DNA of 64,000 bases, taken from Kosakonia cowanii JCM 10956 = DSM 18146 (GTDB taxonomy: Bacteria > Pseudomonadota > Gammaproteobacteria > Enterobacterales > Enterobacteriaceae). A program made the position numbers and the translations under genes. The stretch spans positions 3,658,001-3,722,000 of the forward strand of contig NZ_CP019445.1 in assembly GCF_001975225.1 (NCBI RefSeq), read 5' to 3'. The first letter of the stretch is position 1. Each line of letters starts with the position of its first letter. Under the pieces are notes generated by a model. It searched no databases and was not told the origin of the DNA. It saw only the letters and a list, made by a program, of their open reading frames with translations. Below are positions 60,692 to 64,000 of this stretch, in pieces.

Positions 60692-61602
60692 TTATGCTTT
60701 AGCAGCGCCTACTGTTTCGTTCAGCCAGGCTTTAAACTCTTCGCCCAGTGATTTATGGCGAATGCCATATTCTACAAAGGCGCGCATATAGCCGAGTTTA
60801 TTACCACAGTCATGGCTTTTGCCTTTCATGTGATAGGCTTCAACGGTCTCTTTTTCGATCAGCATATCGATAGCATCGGTAAGCTGGATCTCATCACCGG
60901 CTCCCGGAGGCGTTTTCGCCAGCAGCGGCCAAATCTCAGCGCTCAGGACATAACGGCCAACAACTGCCAGGTTTGACGGCGCGACGTTCGCTTTCGGTTT
61001 CTCAACCACGCCAACCATCGGCACGCTGTCACCCGGGTTCAGCGTGGCGCCTTTGCAGTCCACTACGCCGTAAGCGGTAACGTCATCTACCGGCTCAACC
61101 ATGATCTGGCTGGCACCGGATTCGTCGAAGCGTTTGATCATCTCAGCGAGGTTATCCTGCGACAGATCGGACTCGAACTCATCAAGGATAACGTCTGGCA
61201 GGATTACGGCGACCGGCTCGTTGCCGACAACCGGATGCGCGCACATAACGGCATGACCCAGACCCTTCGCCAGCCCCTGACGCACCTGCATGATGGTCAC
61301 GTGCGGCGGGCAAATAGATTGCACTTCTTCAAGAAGCTGACGTTTAACGCGCTTCTCCAGCATTGCTTCAAGCTCAAAGCTGGTATCGAAGTGGTTTTCA
61401 ATAGAGTTTTTAGATGAATGTGTTACCAGAACGATTTCAGTAATACCCGCAGCAATGCACTCATTGACCACGTACTGAATTAATGGCTTATCAACCAGCG
61501 GCAACATTTCTTTCGGAATTGCCTTCGTAGCTGGTAGCATCCTCGTTCCCAACCCGCGACCGGGATTACTGCTTTAGTCACTTTCGAATTTATTGCAGCC
61601 AT
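60692..61602 (-). pseudogene. galU: UTP-glucose-1-phosphate uridylyltransferase, frameshifted near the start
   Basis: GalU makes UDP-glucose, needed for LPS core, colanic acid, trehalose and galactose use. The true start is ATG at 61602 behind AGGAGATTTCA, giving [17 protein letters not shown]. The frame then breaks in GGTTGGGAACG, where GGTTTGGGAACG would give the conserved GLGTRMLP. The rest, from [20 protein letters not shown] to the stop, is fully conserved in another frame (286 codons, opening at a TTG with no ribosome site). The span of 911 bases is one short of 303 codons. The missing base is within 61548-61555. If real, it severs the nucleotide-binding loop and should abolish activity; a sequence error is the main alternative. 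Confidence 0.93.
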
Positions 61603-61800
61603 TGAAATCTCCTGGACTGTCCATGATTTGAACAGGTTCATGAATTAACTCGCGTCTGAGTATATCAGTACCAACCCAATGACCAGGTCTGAAAAGGACG
61701 CGCTAACAACTAATTAGGATTAATACGAAGAAACTGCGGCGATATTAGCACCCGTTTTTATATGACGGGTAAATCTATCTGAGCTTCGCCACGCGATCGC

Positions 61801-62814
61801 TCATTCCGCGTTCAACATTAAGCGTAACCGCCCGCCTGCACCCCAGACCTGGCATTGCCACGCTTCGCTGCGCTGACTTACCTGGTTGAGATAGGTATTC
61901 CCAAGCGTACCGAGAGGAACGCCACTGCTGATTTGAATTTGATGCTCTCCGGTATTTAACGTGGCGTTTAAACCGGCCGAGACTAATAACAAATTCTTAA
62001 GCTCACTGTGGTAATACCCCACCAGTAACGGGAACTGCCCCGGCAAATTTGCCTGGTGCAACAGTTGGTTTACCTGCTTAAGTAAAGCACCCATTTCAGG
62101 TAAGCGCTGGCGTTGATGTGACAATTGTTCCTGAAGTAAGCCATTAAATAATGCGCGCAGCAGCAGCGCGGCCAGCACGCCATTATTGCCGGCGCGGGTT
62201 ACATCAAGACAATAGAAGGCGAGATCGTGTCCGGAAAGCGGTGCAATATCCAGCACCAGCCCGGGGCTTTCTGCCGAAACAAGCTGGCGATAATTTACGC
62301 GGCAGCCGGAAATGACCTGCTGAACAGGCGGCTGAAGCTCTTTTAATAAATTGGCTGCGGCCTGCGGGTTATCCACCAGCGCATCCCAATCCTGGAATAA
62401 ACGCTCCTCCTCCTCGACCCGGGAATTAAACATATTTGGGTAGATGCAGGCGAAGATGGTTTCCCGCAGACGATTGAAATCTTTAACGGGCTTCAGCACG
62501 ACATCCTGCACGCCAAGACGCAGCGCTTTTGCAATGTCGGCCATATTTTCGGTAGCGGAAATCACCAGCACCGGCGTCTGCATGCCCTGGTTACGCAGCG
62601 CTTCAACCAGCGCAAGACCATTCATACGCGGCATGGCCAGATCGCAAATAATTAAATCGGGTTGATTGCCAGCCATCTGCTCCAGCGCATCCACCCCGTC
62701 TCCGGCCAGCAACGTCGTTGCGCCAAGAGATTGCAACCATGAATCCAGCAGCGATCGGAAAACGAGTTCGTCTTCCACTATCAATATCTGTTTCCCGACC
62801 AACGGCTGCGTCAT
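61801..62814 (-). CDS. rssB: RssB (SprE/Hnr), adaptor for RpoS degradation by ClpXP
   Basis: RssB (337 residues, E. coli length) delivers the stationary-phase sigma factor RpoS to ClpXP. An N-terminal receiver domain has the phosphoacceptor Asp 58 in LIICDLAMPRMNG and the Lys of DVVLKPVKD. The C-terminal PP2C-like pseudophosphatase domain has SPGLVLDIAPLSGHDLAFY. The start MTQPLVGKQILIVEDE is at 62814. It lies downstream of rssA on the same strand (91-base gap), as in the rssAB operon. Confidence 0.96.
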   Translation of the reverse strand: MTQPLVGKQILIVEDELVFRSLLDSWLQSLGATTLLAGDGVDALEQMAGNQPDLIICDLAMPRMNGLALVEALRNQGMQTPVLVISATENMADIAKALRLGVQDVVLKPVKDFNRLRETIFACIYPNMFNSRVEEEERLFQDWDALVDNPQAAANLLKELQPPVQQVISGCRVNYRQLVSAESPGLVLDIAPLSGHDLAFYCLDVTRAGNNGVLAALLLRALFNGLLQEQLSHQRQRLPEMGALLKQVNQLLHQANLPGQFPLLVGYYHSELKNLLLVSAGLNATLNTGEHQIQISSGVPLGTLGNTYLNQVSQRSEAWQCQVWGAGGRLRLMLNAE

Positions 62815-62905
62815 CTCTTCTCCCCTGCCTGACAGTAGATCAATAGTGGCATGCTTCGCCGACACTCGCCTGTCAGAATTTGCTGAAGTCTTATAAAAAT
62901 TATGT

Positions 62906-63814
62906 TCACGCTAAAGTCCGCACCAGCGGAAGTAACTCGTCCATGCTCTTTTCCACCGCTAATTGCCCGGCGGCAATGGCCGCATCAGCACGATGAAAAT
63001 CGAGAGTGGATATTTGCGGACAAATGGGTTGCAACAAAATATCCGGCGGATCGCCCGCCATACGGTTGCGCTTAAGGCGGTTTTCCAGCACCTGGATCGA
63101 CGTGGTCATGATCTCCATCGCGGTCGGCGTCACCGGGCGCTTCGGCGTGGTGCGGCTAAGCCGCTCGCGCAGGCGCTGATGCCAGCGCAGAGCTTCACCG
63201 CTGCCTTTTTCCATCTCGCTATCGGAGGGCGTTACGGAGAGCAAATCCTGCTGCATCAAATGGGCATCATGCTGGAGATCAACAGCTATGACGATGTCAG
63301 CGCCCAGCGCGCGGGTTAATGAGACCGGCACCGGGTTGACTACCGCGCCATCGACCAGCCAGTAGCCATTATGCGCAACGGGCGACATCAAACCGGGAAT
63401 ACTGCATGAGGCGCGCACAGCACGGTGCAGATCGCCCTCGGTAAACCATAACTCACGCCCGGTGCTGAGATTGGTTGCGACCGCGCCAAAACGCTTTTCG
63501 CAGTGGCTAAAGTCTTCGAAAGGAAGGAGCTGACGGTATTGATTGAACACGCGTTCACCGCGCAGCAAACCGCCGCGGCGCCAGGAGAGATCCATAAGCC
63601 GCAGTACGTCCCAGTAGCGGAAAGAGCGCACCCAATTCTCCAGCAGAGACAAACGTCCGCAGGAGTATGCCGCGCCAACTAATGACCCGATTGAGCATCC
63701 CGCCACGACATCAATAGTAATGCCGGCGCGCTCTAACGCATTAATGACGCCGATATGCGACCAACCTCTGGCTGAGCCAGAACCCAGCGCCAGACCGATT
63801 TTTACCGTTCTCAT
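62906..63814 (-). CDS. rssA: RssA, patatin-like phospholipase family protein
   Basis: RssA (302 residues) is a patatin-fold protein with an intact oxyanion motif (GLALGSGSARGWSHIG), nucleophile elbow GCSIGSLVGAAYS and catalytic Asp in VDGAVVNPVPVS. Its role beside RssB is not established. It heads the rssAB pair. The ATG overlaps the stop of a possible 20-codon leader ORF (ATGA). Confidence 0.94.
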   Translation of the reverse strand: MRTVKIGLALGSGSARGWSHIGVINALERAGITIDVVAGCSIGSLVGAAYSCGRLSLLENWVRSFRYWDVLRLMDLSWRRGGLLRGERVFNQYRQLLPFEDFSHCEKRFGAVATNLSTGRELWFTEGDLHRAVRASCSIPGLMSPVAHNGYWLVDGAVVNPVPVSLTRALGADIVIAVDLQHDAHLMQQDLLSVTPSDSEMEKGSGEALRWHQRLRERLSRTTPKRPVTPTAMEIMTTSIQVLENRLKRNRMAGDPPDILLQPICPQISTLDFHRADAAIAAGQLAVEKSMDELLPLVRTLA

Positions 63815-63873
63815 TCCGCGTGCTTCACTTCCCCCGGCTTACTGTAGCCACAACGCGGCGGCTCAGTTAACAT
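63811..63873 (-). CDS. Possible 20-residue leader ORF overlapping the rssA start
   Basis: ATG at 63873 opens [20 protein letters not shown], whose TGA overlaps the rssA ATG as ATGA, a geometry suited to translational coupling. The ribosome site (AGGGTGGCAAT) is mediocre and I do not recognise the peptide. It may be chance. Confidence 0.25.
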   Translation of the reverse strand: MLTEPPRCGYSKPGEVKHAE

Positions 63874-63911
63874 ATTGCCACCCTGGCGCGTGCTGCGCCG
63901 TTATTATTGTT

Positions 63912-64000
63912 TCAGGAATGCTGTTTTGTCTCAAACATGTCCTTGCGGTAGCGCTCAGGAGTATAGCGTATGTTGCCAGCCTTATCTGTCTGGTCAACAC
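63912..64000 (-). CDS. C-terminal end of an unidentified gene (runs off the right edge)
   Basis: The last 28 codons before a TGA at 63912-63914 read [20 protein letters not shown] followed by MFETKQHS. The mixed polar composition looks like real protein rather than a random frame. It is on the rssA strand, 97 bases upstream of rssA. K-12 has divergent ychJ on the other strand near here, so this would be a lineage difference. I do not recognise the protein. Confidence 0.4.
   Translation of the reverse strand, partial: VDQTDKAGNIRYTPERYRKDMFETKQHS

Noticed and set aside
60692..61552. galU as an intact gene starting at TTG 61552
   Set aside because: No ribosome site precedes this TTG and the product would lack the conserved first 17 residues, which are present upstream in another frame.
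63971..64000. A plus-strand ATG preceded by AGGAG at the right edge
   Set aside because: Only ten codons are visible, they do not match YchJ, and the opposite strand has a more protein-like frame here.

Overview
This window is 64 kb of enterobacterial chromosome. Nearly every gene has a recognisable counterpart in Escherichia coli K-12, and the order follows the K-12 psp-to-rssA segment read in the reverse direction. Gains and losses against K-12 point to a genus near Enterobacter, Kosakonia or Cronobacter rather than Escherichia. The puu genes are absent between pspF and sapA. yciEFG is absent next to trpA. kch is replaced by a LysE-type exporter. A DSF synthase gene (rpfF) lies beside pdeR/rpfR. 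Genus placement is inference. I see no insertion sequence, prophage, CRISPR array, rRNA or tRNA, so this reads as a core-genome window.

Layout. 1-7.3 kb: the phage-shock locus (pspA, divergent pspF, and the start codon of pspB at the edge) and the sapABCDF ABC transporter operon. 7.4-14.7 kb: fabI, yciW, rnb, then pdeR (rpfR-type PAS-GGDEF-EAL) tail-to-tail with rpfF. 14.9-20.9 kb: yciZ, yciT, osmB, yciH-pyrF, lapAB, pgpB, ribA. 20.9-28.5 kb: acnA (broken by a one-base deletion), three tiny genes (ymiC, yciX, ymiA), cysB, topA. 28.8-34.3 kb: yciN, sohB, yciK-btuR, rluB, yciO-rnm. 34.3-41.1 kb: a complete attenuator-controlled trp operon (trpL, trpE, trpGD, trpCF, trpB, trpA). 41.1-48.4 kb: ompW, a Cys-cluster protein, yciC, yciB, yciA, tonB, yciI, a LysE-type exporter, yciY, clsA, yciU. 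48.5-54.3 kb: the oppABCDF oligopeptide permease with a possible small upstream ORF. 54.9-64 kb: ychE, adhE, tdk, hns, galU (also broken by a one-base deletion), rssB, rssA, and the end of an unidentified gene.

Functional themes are envelope stress and envelope maintenance (psp, sap, lapAB, pgpB, clsA, ompW, tonB), peptide import (opp), tryptophan synthesis, DSF and c-di-GMP signalling (rpfF with pdeR), and global regulation (hns, rssB, cysB, topA).

The most consequential observations are the single-base deletions in acnA and galU. In both, the missing part is present in another frame with excellent conservation. They are either recent mutations or consensus errors, and raw reads would decide. 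The RpfF/RpfR pair is the nearest thing to a dedicated signalling system here, but it is already known from Cronobacter. I found no convincing undescribed multi-gene system. The best unannotated candidates are a 46-codon ORF ahead of oppA and a 20-codon ORF overlapping the rssA start.
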